A DNA stretch of 64,000 bases from the NCBI GenBank assembly GCA_009103225.1, contig RHPI01002503.1, forward strand, positions 437,562 to 501,561. The letters are read 5' to 3'. The notes under the pieces are model-generated. The model had not been told where the DNA came from and made no database searches. It was given only the letters and a program-made list of their open reading frames with translations. The translations under genes and the position numbers were made by a program. Below, one piece after another: positions 26,401 through 40,724 of the stretch; positions within the stretch are counted from its first letter, which is position 1; each line of letters begins with the position of its first letter. The DNA comes from Chlorokybus atmophyticus (taxonomy: Eukaryota > Streptophyta > Chlorokybophyceae > Chlorokybales > Chlorokybaceae).

Positions 26401-26897
26401 CACTTGCTACGCCCTGTCAGCAAGAACCAACTCAATTCAGCTATGTGTTGGGGATAATCACGCATGAGAGAGGCAAGGACATCCTTCTGCGTGCATGCCT
26501 GTGGGAAAGGCTGGCCTGCGTTGAACACGAAGTCATCAACTTGAGCGGTGCCGCCAGCTTGAAGCAACCCCCTTCGGCCCCCACTGTGTGCATGACACCA
26601 AGATATGCTCAATACAGTAGTAGTTACAGTGCGCAGTGAATGAGCAAGTTAGATTTGATATGTATAAGTGAGTGCGTGCGTGCGTTTATAAGTGAGTGCG
26701 TGCGTGTCACCAATAATGCAGCTGCATGTGCTGCATTGGTCCGCTTACGCTGTGCTGGAGGCCGCCAGCTCTGGTCGGCGTGCTGGCCATGGGGACGCAA
26801 AGGCCAGGTTGGGTGTGAGAGGGTGGCATGCTGCTTGGCCAATGCTGCACACGATGAGCGCAGCCAAGTACACAGAAAGCCAACCCCGGCCGTTCAT
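23465..26897 (-). CDS. PhoD-like secreted phosphatase/phosphodiesterase, paralogue B
   Basis: Sixteen exons give 637 residues: 26897-26749, 26583-26499, 26413-26341, 26253-26141, 26052-25873, 25804-25754, 25669-25575, 25496-25354, 25227-25163, 25055-24916, 24839-24743, 24628-24584, 24374-24290, 24217-24133, 24050-23919 and 23840-23465. Thirteen exon lengths are identical to paralogue A; only exons 2, 3 and 16 differ. A signal peptide (VYLAALIVCSIG), VVSCSN, LHLGDW, WDDHD and GDIHSTW are all present, so the active site looks intact. A hydrophobic tail precedes the stop. Exon 2 uses a GC donor as in A, but exon 7 uses GT where A has GC. Likely role is extracellular or cell-surface phosphate scavenging, inferred from the family. 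Confidence 0.93.
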
Positions 26898-29098
26898 TGC
26901 AGAGTAAACACCACACGAATTGGAATGCGCTTCAATCTTCTAACTTCATGCGAACTGCACGGAGCATGCAATAAGTCTGCGACCACAACTTGCACGCAAT
27001 GCTTGCTTCATTTCACACCATAGTGCCTATCACCAGCGAGCATGCAATGCCTAGCTGTCCATCATTCAACAGCCAACACATCCACGTAGCGTAACAACAA
27101 CAACCACGCCGTCCAAGCGTCTCCCAGTGGCGCAAATGCAAGCTCACCACCAGTCAGCTAGCGCACAGGCAGAGATAGAGGCAGACGCTACCACGACCGC
27201 CTACACTACAATGCTGTCAGCCAGGGCTAGCGCTACGTGCATGCGACCATACAGCGAGATGTCTAGGGCGACCACCGCCGCTGCCGCCGCCGCCGCAGCT
27301 GGAGACTGCTACCACAAGGTCACGTCAGCACTGATTACTTTAAGGCTCAGCTTGGAGGCCAAAAGAGGGAGAATCTGACTGCATGCACAGTGAGAGAGTG
27401 TAAAAGTCTCCTGCGCACATGCACAAAGAGTCACTATGAGAGTCACTGTCAGTAAGATTCACGAATCTCATAGGTAGCTAGTCATGCCGGCAGGCTGAGT
27501 TCGATGCATGCTTCGCATTGGATTAGCGGGCACACTGGCATAACATAGGTAGGTACCTACCTACCTACCTACCTACGTACGTACCTACCTTCCTACCTGT
27601 TGTGCTGGAATCCACTGGGTAGCAAAACAGGTGCTGACTATTAGGCCAATTGTACTTCTCACTCAGTAGTGTCACACTACTAGTGTGCAAGTTGAGAGTT
27701 GAAGTATTATGGTAAAAGCATGTGTAAATCATTCATTGCAAACATATAGTATATTATTGGTTCAAGCCATAAGCTCGCCGAATTGATAAACTTGCACTCG
27801 CGCTTGATACATAAAATATATAATATGCTTATGCTTATCATAATCATTAAACGAAAAGGATGATAAGAGCCATAGATGTGATAGGATATCAGTTCAATAG
27901 ATCACTTTTCGCTTACATGTAATAATTGTGAATGTTTACAATAATGTCCAATGCTATAAGATGGTGCTTCAACCATGGAGGTATGACAACAAATGCCGTT
28001 GCCTTCCGAAGAGTTACATCTTTAAAATACGTCATCACTACATGTGTTACAGCTATTTGAATACTAGGAACTTTAAGCAAGTAACTATGAAAGAACATGT
28101 TTCTCTTCTATTGAAACAATCGAGCGGGTACCTCAATGGCAGCCCATGGCCTCTATGCCACTGGCTGCCACCCGCTTGTCCAACCCTGGCGACGAGAGCC
28201 TTTTGCCTTTGCCTTGTGGATGGACGTCACTCGCATTTTACATTGACATCAACGATAAGTGCATGATGCGCGGGAAAACGATGCTTATGTTGCCATTCCG
28301 CTTGCCATTAACAGCATTGTCGCATTGACTTTTGTCATCTTCAATTTGACAACGCCGCTACGGCAGTAGATTGATGGTCATGCAAGGAAAGAGCCGACGT
28401 GCTTGTGAATCAAGTTGTGACAGGGTAAGGTGCCCTAACTCCGGACATTTTGCAAATCCGAACACTTCCTACTGCTGGCGTATTAACTTCCAAGTTTGGC
28501 GTTCGAATGGAATGAAACTTGGTGAGGGCCTTCCTAGCGCCCTCTTGATTCTGCCCGCCGAGAATCAGCCCCGTTGGTTAAGATTAAGGGCGCCAAACTC
28601 TAACAGTTTGATTATTATTTATAAACGTGCAATGATGGTTAACTTAACTTTGAGTGCTTCAAAATAGTGATTGGATTGGCCAATGGCAATGTATTTTGGT
28701 GAGCATGTGGGGCTCAAGATGAAGAATCCAATGCGCCAAACTTAGTCAAATTCCAGATTGAATTGCTTTAATTATGAGGTTTTAACCAAAATTCAACGTA
28801 ACGCATCATGCTTTATGGGTTGCGCATGATGCGCAACCAAGAAAATTGGGACTTTGTGTATGTTTGAGTGTTTTGCGTAGGAGTTGCATTGTGGCGTATG
28901 TATGTGTGATGTAGATGAGTGAATTGCGTTGCTGAGGCATTGGGGAGTGTGTTTGCAGTGTGGTGTGGTGTGGCTTAGGTTGAGGTTGTGGCTCACGGGA
29001 AAGGGGTGGGGGGTGGGGGGGGGGGGGGCAACATGCATACGCGGGGCAGCCAGAGCTGTGGGCAGACAACAATTCAAGCGTAAGTTGTATTACACTCG
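26898..29098. other. Upstream flank of PhoD B and AT-rich spacer
   Basis: 26.9-27.3 kb is similar to the flank of paralogue A. 27.54-27.60 kb is an ACCT microsatellite. 27.6-28.35 kb is AT-rich. A poly-G run lies near 29011-29028. No supported gene or RNA was found. Confidence 0.45.
27543..27599. repeat. (ACCT)n microsatellite
   Basis: Interrupted tetranucleotide repeat of the type ACCT/GTAC, with changes near the 3' end. Non-coding. Confidence 0.9.
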
Positions 29099-29183
29099 TT
29101 GTCTCGAAGCTATGCGTGCAACCAACTACTGTGCATACACATATGTCCTCAGAGTGTTACCTCATCCTTGGGCATTTGTTTGA

Positions 29184-32091
<2,908 letters not shown>

Positions 32092-35078
32092 GGCAGCATC
32101 AGCACTACATGTGGCTAACACAGAATGCGCACACCTTCAACAGCCAACTGCCGTTCTAGACTTGAGCCTAGCGGACGTGCAATACATCATTACTTGTGAC
32201 CATGCATGCATACATGCCTAACCCTACGGCACTTACCCATCATCCATGTCCTACAATCACCGCCACGCCCTCCTGCCTTGCTTGCAACATCATCCCCACT
32301 TTCGCCATGCACTTTCCCGCCACCCCCGCCGCCATGAGGCTCACAGGTCTTACCAACACACAGCCAAAACAGGCTGTCAGCAGTTACAACCAGCCATTTT
32401 TTGCAGCCCGTCAGCACACATGGGTCTTTGACCCGTCATTGCTGACAGCACACTAGGCCAAAAAATGCAGTCTTAATGGCATCCAATTGCCCCTTTGAAC
32501 ACCCATTAAAATTTACACATCAACTCCCATCACACACTTAGCAGCATGCTTATCCGTAAAAAGTGTCCGGAATAATCCACACTTACCCTAGTCTATCTAC
32601 AACAGATGAGCATCTTGTTCCCCTCGTCAATTTTGATCAGTCAGGTTTACGATTGGCCTGGCTTACTGCCGCTTGGGGATGAAAAAGCATTGTAATTTTT
32701 GTGGTCATTGCAGGCGCCAATGTCAGCGAGCGGACGGCGAATTCGTTTGCCGCGCAGACCGCATTTGGAGGTGACGCTCGCAGATCGGACGCTTGTCGCG
32801 CGTTGTGACGCATGTAACTTTGACTCGTTAGGCACCCCTTGTTGGGGTCGCAAATTGCCCACTTGAACGCGCATTATCGGAAACCTCACACGCATCCCAA
32901 CGGCCTTGGTCCAAGTGTCGCTCATCTATCCAACGGCTTTGTAGGCGGCCGCGTTAGTGGTTGGTTGCAATGTATCGTGGCCGCCCGTGGGATTCAGTAG
33001 ATTAAGGCGTTGCATGATGCGGCTTGTGGCGCATGATTATAGCGAAAGATTAAAATGACAAATAATTTGCAAAAGTGAGTGTGGGTTGTAATGTACGTGT
33101 CTCTACAATAATAGACTACACATACCCATATATAGTATATGATGTACGTTATATGCATATAAATATCCCAATTGATTTGGTATGATATACTTTAAACCAA
33201 AGTAAACTGATCACATACATGGTTATATGTATCATAGAGAATGCAGACTTTGTATCTATATATACAGTGTATGTAAACATTAGTAATTATGCAATAATCT
33301 ACATACATATTTGTTAGCAATGCATACACTTGCGCATATGATTGTATGTATTATTGTCAGTAATAGTATATGGATTGCAGATGAGGTATATTTGTGTATG
33401 ATCTTATGCGAATATCTATAAATGAGTAATAATGTATACACAAATTTCTGTATGCTATGCACATATAATTACGCATATATATACCTGTATATCTGGTGCA
33501 AATTATTGTTTTGCAAATCGTGATACACCTATGACGCGGATGTGGTAACAATGGCTCGAATGTAATCAATGAGGTTCCAACGGTGAACGCTAATATTTTG
33601 CCACTAGCCAATCAGAGGCTGGCGTTGCATCGGTCAGTCTGAGTCCACCGATCATGGTCGTTTAACCGCCGACCGTAGCAACTGACAGGGCTTGCAGTGA
33701 CCATCACTTCTGGTTAACATTCATATGATAAGCTGGAACGGATTGTGAGCGCTGAAGCTATCTAACTCCCTACCGCCCTCGACTACTACTACTGTCGCAC
33801 ATACACAGGACCAAATTGTGCATTTGAGTGCATAGCAGACATCAGAGCTGCGCGAAGCACGCTCTGTGGGTAGACGTGCTTGCCAGCAAACAATGCAAAC
33901 AATGCAAGTAACAGTGCGAGTACAATCAGCAAGGCGACAATCAATGAGGCGGGGGGCCCAAGCGAAGTTTTACATCTTAGACTTACAGACTCAAGACCCT
34001 AGACCAACACTCTAGGACCCTCAAGCAGCACAGTGCAGGGGCAAGCGGGCAAGTGTGCAGTTGGGGACAATCCGCAGTACGCAGGAGAGAGACAGAGGGT
34101 GGAGTCAGTCCGGGTGGTCTGGCAGAGCAGGGGCATGCACGACGATGACGCTGACTGCAACAACTGCTTGGCCCCCCGCTCCCACAAGGCCGCCGCCAGC
34201 CTTGAAGTATGCTGCACAGGTCCTACAAGACTCGGGACTTCTGAGCCCGCAACGCCTGCTCAGAACATGCTTAAGACCTGAGAGTCATGTTAGCCCAAGT
34301 GTCCATTGGGTGTGAATGACAATCACTTTATGCCATATCAGTTACATTGCTACAACGAGGACTCAGATGCGAGCACTCACATGCAGTCCACACAGCATGC
34401 AATATGCATTGCAAGTAGCCCCCGACGTACAGGGGCATGCTTGTTTGCTTTGTGTGTTGATGTAAGCCACAAGTTAAGTACACTCTTGTGTGGTTTATGC
34501 GGAGCGTACAAACCTATCATCATCGTCTCAACACATCCGCAACAAGGGAGTGCTGCAGCACATGCATGACATGACTGCTGGTGCGTGATACCGTGCAATT
34601 GACGAAACCTTGAAGTGGGGCAGTCACAGCAGCAACGGCCATTGCTGGTCGAAGGTTTTGCGAGTGGCGGCGGCGGGAGGAGACGGGAGGGAGGAGGGCG
34701 GGGGAGTCCACATCGCCGTTGCTGCTGTGTTGACTGCTACTAACAACAGCCCCTATGGGCAGGCAATTACTGCGACTGCTGCTCAGCGTAGTGTAGGTGG
34801 TAGCTGAGGTAGTAGAACAAGTGAGCCCGGTGGTCAATGTTGCAATAGTTGGGGCCTGCCTGTATGCTATGCGCTGATCAACTATCTGCGTGTCATGGCA
34901 TTGGCATACGCACACCTCATTTCCTGTACAATGCCACATGCGAGGTGGTGCCTTGGCAAAGAGACTTTCAGACAACAATTGTTGCCAATTGCATGCACAT
35001 GCAGATGCTGTGCTGTGACAAGCAGGAACCCATACCGCCAGAATCTCATGCGCTACATCATGATTGCTGTTCCTACAC
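32092..35078. other. Gene-free or unresolved stretch downstream of the transposon
   Basis: 32.1-33.0 kb has GC-balanced sequence without a recognisable frame and may include the transposon 3' end. 33.05-33.52 kb is strongly AT-rich. 33.6-34.9 kb shows no domain. The last exon or exons of the minus-strand gene starting at 36263 probably lie around 34.6-35.0 kb but could not be fixed. Confidence 0.4.
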
Positions 35079-36263
35079 CGGATTGTTCTCCTGTCCTAGC
35101 CTTCCAAGCTGCTGCATGTGCAGCCAGATTGCGCCATTTGGTCCTGCGCTCGCCATCACGCTTTGCAACAGCTGCTTTCTTCCGCCTTATCTGCCATTTG
35201 ACTTGTTTCTGCAGTATAAATACCATATCAGACAACAGCTCGCAGCAGAATTACGATGCACACAAATGCAGATGTCTGCTTGAGCAACAACATCTCTGTT
35301 GTTATTTTCCACATGGGCTCAGCAGTGAAATCGGGAACAACATCACTGCATGCACCATCACTTTCACACCCAAGCAAGTAGCTGCAAGCATGCCCTTGCC
35401 TCTTTGAACAACTGCCGTTGACGCATGCGCTTCTTTTGCTTGGCACCAGGAACGCGCAGCTTCTTTGACTTCGGCCGCTGCTTAACAGGCCGCTTTGCAG
35501 TCTGTAGCGCACCTTCTTCAAGTTCACCTGCGGCGTCTGAGCCTGCAAACGCCAGGCAGACTTCCCTTAGCAAAAAGACAATCAATACAAGTTGGCCTCA
35601 TCGAGTTGTACCAGAGATGCCAGCACGCATGTTTCCGCATTTACAACATTGGCCACCTGTGCAAGATTGTATGCTGCTAGCGTTGTTGTTGACAATGCAT
35701 GCTCTGGGCCAGCCAGCCAGCCAGCCAACAACCATGGCTACAGGTAGGTAAATTGCTTGTGTAACAGCTCTGCTGCTCTGAATCAAGTATTCATGGACAT
35801 GCAGACAAGATGCATGTGGTATTAACCAGCTCGCACAGGAATGCCTCACACTGCAAACAAATCTACGCCAATGATGTAACCGTAGCACAGATCTTAGTGG
35901 AAGCTTTGAGATAAAACAACCATCATCATGAGAAAGGCAGATGACGAGGTGACGAGGTGCAACATGAAGAATGCATGTTGGACCCTCAGTGGTTAAACAT
36001 GGCAGGCTCAACAATGTACCTGATGTGCTAGTTGAAAGCGAGGACAGAAGCCGCGCTGCGACAGGGTATAGGCATCCTGAAGGCAATGTGGTTGAAGTCA
36101 ATTGAGCCCGAGTTAATGCGCTGGAGCAGCACGCGGCGGCATGCGCAGGCTGCGACGCCACCGCCCACAGCTGTTCACAGCTGCGCCCAGCGCCACGAGC
36201 GACACCTCTCCGCGCTGCCGCCCCTAGCAGAGACACGAGCCCACCAGCTGCCCTCCTCGCCAT
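35079..36263 (-). CDS. Putative mitochondrial, highly basic protein (3' end unresolved)
   Basis: Three exons join in frame: 36263-36020, 35542-35400 and 35208-35079. The first 80 residues are rich in Arg, Ala, Ser and Leu with a single acidic residue (start MARRAAGGLVSLLG; later AARLLSSLS), typical of a mitochondrial targeting peptide. The following exons are very basic (KRPVKQRPKSKK, KQKKRMRQRQ, WQIRRKKAAVAKRDGERR), which would suit a mitochondrial ribosomal or RNA-binding protein. That role is inference, and no family was recognised. Exon 2 appears to end in a GC donor (GAG|GCAAGG). The start codon overlaps the start of the divergent plus-strand gene. Two candidate last exons near 34.9 kb exist but neither is secure. 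Confidence 0.45.
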
Positions 36264-38434
36264 GCCGCCACGAACGCCGCCGCCGCCACTGCCACCGCCA
36301 CCAGCAATGTCGCCGACCACTCCAAGGCGAAGAACCAAACCGGACCGGCAAACCGTGCTCTGTTTCGGGCTTACGGACCCAGATCCGCCAAGCGCCATAG
36401 CCGTTCTGTGCGTAAGTTCAAAATGTACAAAACTCTCAAGCCCTAATTTGTTGTCTCATCTCATCGGTGACGGCGGTGGTGTTGTCGGTGTTGGCGGCAG
36501 GGTCGTTGTAGGCGTGGGGACGATGGGGAGGCTGAAGCTGAACGTCAGTGAGATGTCTCCGCGGGTGGACGGAGCGTCCCCCGCCGCCGTACGTAGAAGC
36601 GTACGGCGGTCCCTGTCCACCACCCGCAGCTCCAAGGCGGCATTGCCGCTCAAGCAAAGAGCGGTGCAGCAAGTGAGTGAGTGACTAGCTTGGAAACGAA
36701 CAAGGATATTGATAGAGTATTGTGGCTTATGCATATGAAATGTTTTACAAGATGGACGCGTCAGTCACAATGTACACACTTCAGCTGTGCAGTTGCTGCG
36801 GCGTATTTTGTAGCAGGTACTTTTTTTTAACAGCTGTCGAGCGTTAAACCGCTGCAAGACAAACTGCTCCTGTTATATGCACGTCAATTGCCACTCAGCA
36901 ACAACATACAGCAATTACCAGCACTACTCTTTGTTCGGCTATTGCATTGCACCTTACACATGCGTTGGGCACTCACATACAGCGTAAACGGCTTTACATA
37001 ACAACACACGCGCACGCATATACACAAAGCAATACCCGTCTGCGCAGACAGTGCAGGATCTGGCCGCCCTTCGACTCCGCGCCTTGCTTTCCCACTCTCT
37101 GCGTCTGCTGCGCTGGCTGGCAGTCGGTGTGAGGGGGGCGATGCGCGCAGCACTGGCTCTATGCACCGCCGCGCGCGCGTGGGGCGCCTCCGCCCATCCG
37201 CTGGGGCTCTTGCGCGGCTTTCTTGGGAGACTGATCAATATAAGACTCAAACACCTGTTTTCAGCACGCCCCGGACTCAACGCTGGTGAGTGAATGGACG
37301 TTAGTATCAGATGTGAGTATGTTGGGGGCGTATACGAGTGAGTGTGTAACATGTTTCTACACGTTTGTATCACAGGTGGGGACTATAGTGTGGGTTTCTT
37401 GTTTGGGATGGTGAAGGTGAGCACGCAGTGGCATTGTTCGGCCAGCGTTGGCGTGCCGTTCTCGTCATTCATTGGCGTCAACGCGGGTGATGAAGGCGAG
37501 AAGGCCGAGCACACTGCCAACACCGCAATACACGATGACAATGATGTTGGCGACCACAACCACGAGAGAGACATTCCGGCTACCAGCTGGCGCCGCAGCA
37601 GCATCACGCCCCCGCAGCACTCCGCGCGCATATCCGTTGTGAGTGAAGTCAGCGGAAGCGAGTCGTGCGACGATGAAGAGGACGACAACGAGGCGGACAC
37701 GCGCTACGCCAACATGCGCGGCTCTCGCCAGATGCTCGTTGGGGAGATGCATGCTGCTGATGCACTGGCTGCCACAGAATCTGCTCTCCTGCGTGCGCAC
37801 ACGGTACAAAGCAGGAAACCCCTTGACTTGAACGAGCCTGCCAGCGGGATCAAACCGCTCACGACGTCACGCCATAGGCTATCGCCGGACATGCTCCCGC
37901 TGGATGTGCTGTCGCATCGCGCACCCAACATACTTACCGCGCGCTCCCTGATGGTGAGATGCACTATACTAATTTTCGAATCTTGTGTTTACGGGATGCC
38001 GCATGTATTTCACAACCTTGGTCTGCATCAGCAGACTCAGCAGCCATGGCAGCTTACAGCTCGCATCGTAGCTTAGAAGTTGCACTCACATGCGCTGTAT
38101 TGTTTGGTGGCAGGCAACTGTCGTCAAGCAAAGTTCCGTTTCGGAGCAGCAGCGCTCCTCGTGGGCGGACGCGTTGAGTGACGCCTGCTGCGAGGTGGAA
38201 GGCCCCGCGGGCGACGACTCGGATGCTTCGTGCAGCAGCCCAAGAGACAACAACAAACACAACAACATCAACACCAAGATGCGGATCTCTGTCTCCTCCT
38301 CCTGCGCGTCCAAACACGACCAACCAACACCTGCCACGCGAAGAAAGGCCGGCGGGGCTGCTGGAAGCAGGGAGTGGGCAGCGAGGGATGCAGAAGCGCG
38401 GGGAAAGGAGAACCGAGAGTTCGTGTTTGAGTAA
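36262..38434 (+). CDS. Unrecognised 515-residue protein
   Basis: Four exons keep frame from ATG to TAA: 36262-36672, 37048-37285, 37376-37953 and 38114-38434 (516 codons with stop). The N-terminus is Pro/Arg-rich (PPRTPPPP). A second Met at 36307 is an equally good start. Exon 2 encodes a hydrophobic, Arg-studded region (LLRWLAVGV, ALALCTAARAW) that could be amphipathic helices. Exon 3 is acidic and polar, with DDEEDDNE near its middle. Exon 4 is Ser/Lys/Arg-rich and ends GKENREFVFE. No domain was recognised. Composition suggests a largely disordered, possibly nuclear or cytoskeletal protein; this is inference only. A head-to-head neighbour starts at the same site. Confidence 0.65.
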
Positions 38435-38533
38435 AGCCGTGTGTCTGTGCAGTGGGTCACGTGAATCAATTCAGTTCAGCTTGTGGTCGTGTGGACAGGA
38501 GCCACACAAGAGTGTGGTTTGTGTATGTGTGTT

Positions 38534-38626
38534 GTGTATACAGAAATGCACACATGTATGCACATGCACGACACATGCAATGGACCCAGCATCATGTCCA
38601 CATGCAGTCAACACCGTTCATGTAGA
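38534..38626. repeat. Left direct repeat of the GIY-YIG element
   Basis: Matches 40141-40236. From ACATGTATGC to the end (CATGTAGAC) about 76 bases agree with a single G/T mismatch. The first 20 bases show three small indels and one transition. Confidence 0.9.
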
Positions 38627-38869
38627 CCACCACGCTACTGTCACTAGCTAACTTCACTACCTACTCTACCAACACCCCGTTAGCCATAGCAGTCAGTACG
38701 TGCATATAGTACCTGCACCAGCGCCACCTGGTTAGCGGCCCATTTGCAGCATCACCAGCGGTCACAAGAGCAGCAGGACTTGGACTCCCCCTCCCTCCTC
38801 CCTTCCCTACACCCTCCCTCCTCCAGCCGTCTGGACGCTCTGCCATCGGCCGCAACTGCATCGTTGCAC

Positions 38870-39955
38870 CTATGGCTGCGCTGTTGACTGTACCACTTCA
38901 CGTGTGCGGTTGCACAGTGTGCGCCCCACCGTCTTGCTGCAGCGCCAGACTATCAGTGGCACGCCCACCCTTGCTGTGGCATGTGCTGGCAGAGCTGCAC
39001 GCACTGTTGGGTGCGTCAGCAATCGCTGCAGCTGCAGATCATCTGCCGCTGCGTTCTCAAAAGCGCAGGTCACCAGCAAGCGGGTATTGCGCACTTGCAG
39101 TAGTGCAGTTGGTTAGTTGCTCAGCAGTCTTCTCAAAGCTCCCAGCAATGCATGAGCATGCTCTGGCTGTACTTGTATATCTTCAGGCGCTGTATACTCC
39201 TGTACGCGTAGCATCTTGTACAAGTTGGATAGCTTGAAACTGAGCACATCTGCTAGGGAGAACCGCGTATGCTGCATGCGTTCTGTTATGCGTTGTATCC
39301 GTCTGAAGAAGTCCTGGTAGCCGAACAATCTCCCCGGTTGTGTTGCTTGGTGTGGTGCGCGTTGTTGCTGTGTACGTATGCCAACATGTCTCCAGCGTGG
39401 CATGTGACCTTGCCTGAACGGGGAGTGCTCCATGTTGTACCCGCTGGGGGCTGTGGTACGCAAATGCCTTATCCACAACCACTCTTTTTGTGACGCGCGC
39501 TTGTGCCATGCATGTGTTGTTTCGCGTGGCAATGGCGGCACCCATTCCAGTGGAGAGACACCCTAGCAGTCTACGGGCACTAATTGCATGGTCCGCTCTA
39601 CCAGCGTAGCTTGCGGGTGTCGTGCAGCTCTGAAGCGCCCTTGGAATCGCTGGAAGGCGGACTGCACTGTCATGCCCACATAGCATTTCACGGAGCCGTC
39701 CACCACGTATATCACATAGACGACGTGGTGCTGAGTCACTGGTGACAGCAGCGTCGTCGTCTTCAGCACTTTGTGGATGTGATGTCGTATGCTCTTCACA
39801 CTCACTATCGGCAGCTGCCAATGGTTGTGGATGTCCAGCACGCGTGCTTCAATCTGGCGCCAGTCCCATGTTGGTTGCGTCATGATGTTGAGTGTCTTTT
39901 GAACTGCCCTGCATGGCTGACGGGGTGGGGATCTACCTATGATCTATGCATGCAT
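38870..39955 (-). pseudogene. GIY-YIG nuclease frame broken by two in-frame stops
   Basis: One reading frame runs from about 39955 to 38870 on the minus strand with only two stops: TAG at 39565-39563 and TAA at 39115-39113. Before the first stop: HVVYVIYVVDG and CYVGMTVQSAFQRF, the GIY and YIG strands, with Arg in GRFRAAR. After it: EWLWIRHLRTTAPSGYN, the conserved Glu and Asn part of the same domain. Past the second stop the frame continues for about 80 codons (PLIVWRCSKTVGRTLCNR) to TAG at 38870. All catalytic positions are kept in phase, so decay is recent or the copy is read through. Best read as a mobile-element relic. Confidence 0.7.
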
Positions 39956-40140
39956 GGTGCTCCCGGTCAAGCACCCTATGTACTTCCACTCTAGCAGCAT
40001 GCATCACAAGCATAGCTAACTAAGACTCAGACACTGTCTCCCCATGCCTTAACATGGGGTAGCCGGGCGCACACCTATACAAGTGTGGGCCAACCCGACT
40101 TGCCACTGGCCTGATACGGCCCGAAGCCTGCCAGGGCATA

Positions 40141-40236
40141 GTGTGTACAGAAAATGCGCAACATGTATGCACATGCACGACACATTCAATGGACCCAGCA
40201 TCATGTCCACATGCAGTCAACACCGTTCATGTAGAC
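40141..40236. repeat. Right direct repeat of the GIY-YIG element
   Basis: Partner of 38534-38626, same orientation, 1,607 bases apart start to start. It lies 5' of the minus-strand GIY-YIG frame. Confidence 0.9.
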
Positions 40237-40246
40237 TTATGTGTGT

Positions 40247-40724
40247 CTCAGTAGTTTTCCCCGGCATGAGTGTCGCCCTTGTCAATTGGTCCACGTGTTG
40301 CATTGCCCTGCATATCGAGCTCGCAAGTGCGCTCAGCAAGTGCTGGAACTGCAATTGTGTGCGTGCTCATTCGCACACCGCAACAATTGCACACAAGTCT
40401 AGTAAGCTTTCAGATGCGCAAACATTGGGTGCGAGGCTTGTGCAAGTATGTGGGGTGTACTACTGTGTTGTCAATCTGGCAAGCTGCAGAAATGCCTCCA
40501 CAGCAGATTTCCATTAAGCATGCATACTGCGTACTACACTTCAGTCACGCGCAACTTGGCGCAAAAGTTGTCTTAAATATATAGTTGTTACATGCGACTC
40601 TGCTCCAATGATACCCTAATGGTACCTCGTAGCAATATGCGGGGGCTATAGCACAGTTTCATTCAACCTGATTCGTGCACATGTACTGTACCACACAACA
40701 CTATATACAGCTGTGGTCACTCGT
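40247..40724. other. Short spacer downstream of PLAC8
   Basis: No frame with a recognisable domain; contains the 3' flank of the PLAC8 gene. Nothing else seen. Confidence 0.5.

Larger units (their letters stand above)
38533..40246. mobile_element. Small repeat-flanked element with a GIY-YIG nuclease frame
   Basis: Direct repeats 38534-38626 and 40141-40236 (93 and 96 bases) share one mismatch and a few indels over their length. Between them lies a minus-strand GIY-YIG frame. The word TATGTGTGT flanks the unit at 38524-38532 and again at 40238-40246, a possible 9-base target-site duplication. GIY-YIG nuclease plus terminal direct repeats recalls Penelope-like elements with pseudo-LTRs, but no reverse transcriptase is present in the 1.7 kb. 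It may be a non-autonomous derivative or a different element type. Confidence 0.55.

Noticed and set aside
36010-36045. Hammerhead ribozyme-like CTGATG...GAAA
   Set aside because: The core reads CTGATGT, not CTGANGA, and stems do not pair; it also overlaps the exon 1 donor of the mitochondrial-type gene.
38870-39565. Alternative genetic code with TAG/TAA read as sense
   Set aside because: PRPF6 and PKA end in TAA and PEX19 and MLH3 in TAG at the expected protein lengths, so both codons are normal stops here.
40085-40140. Possible hammerhead near the right repeat of the GIY-YIG element (CTGATAC...CGAAG)
   Set aside because: Core bases differ from the consensus and only short stems form; not enough to claim a ribozyme.
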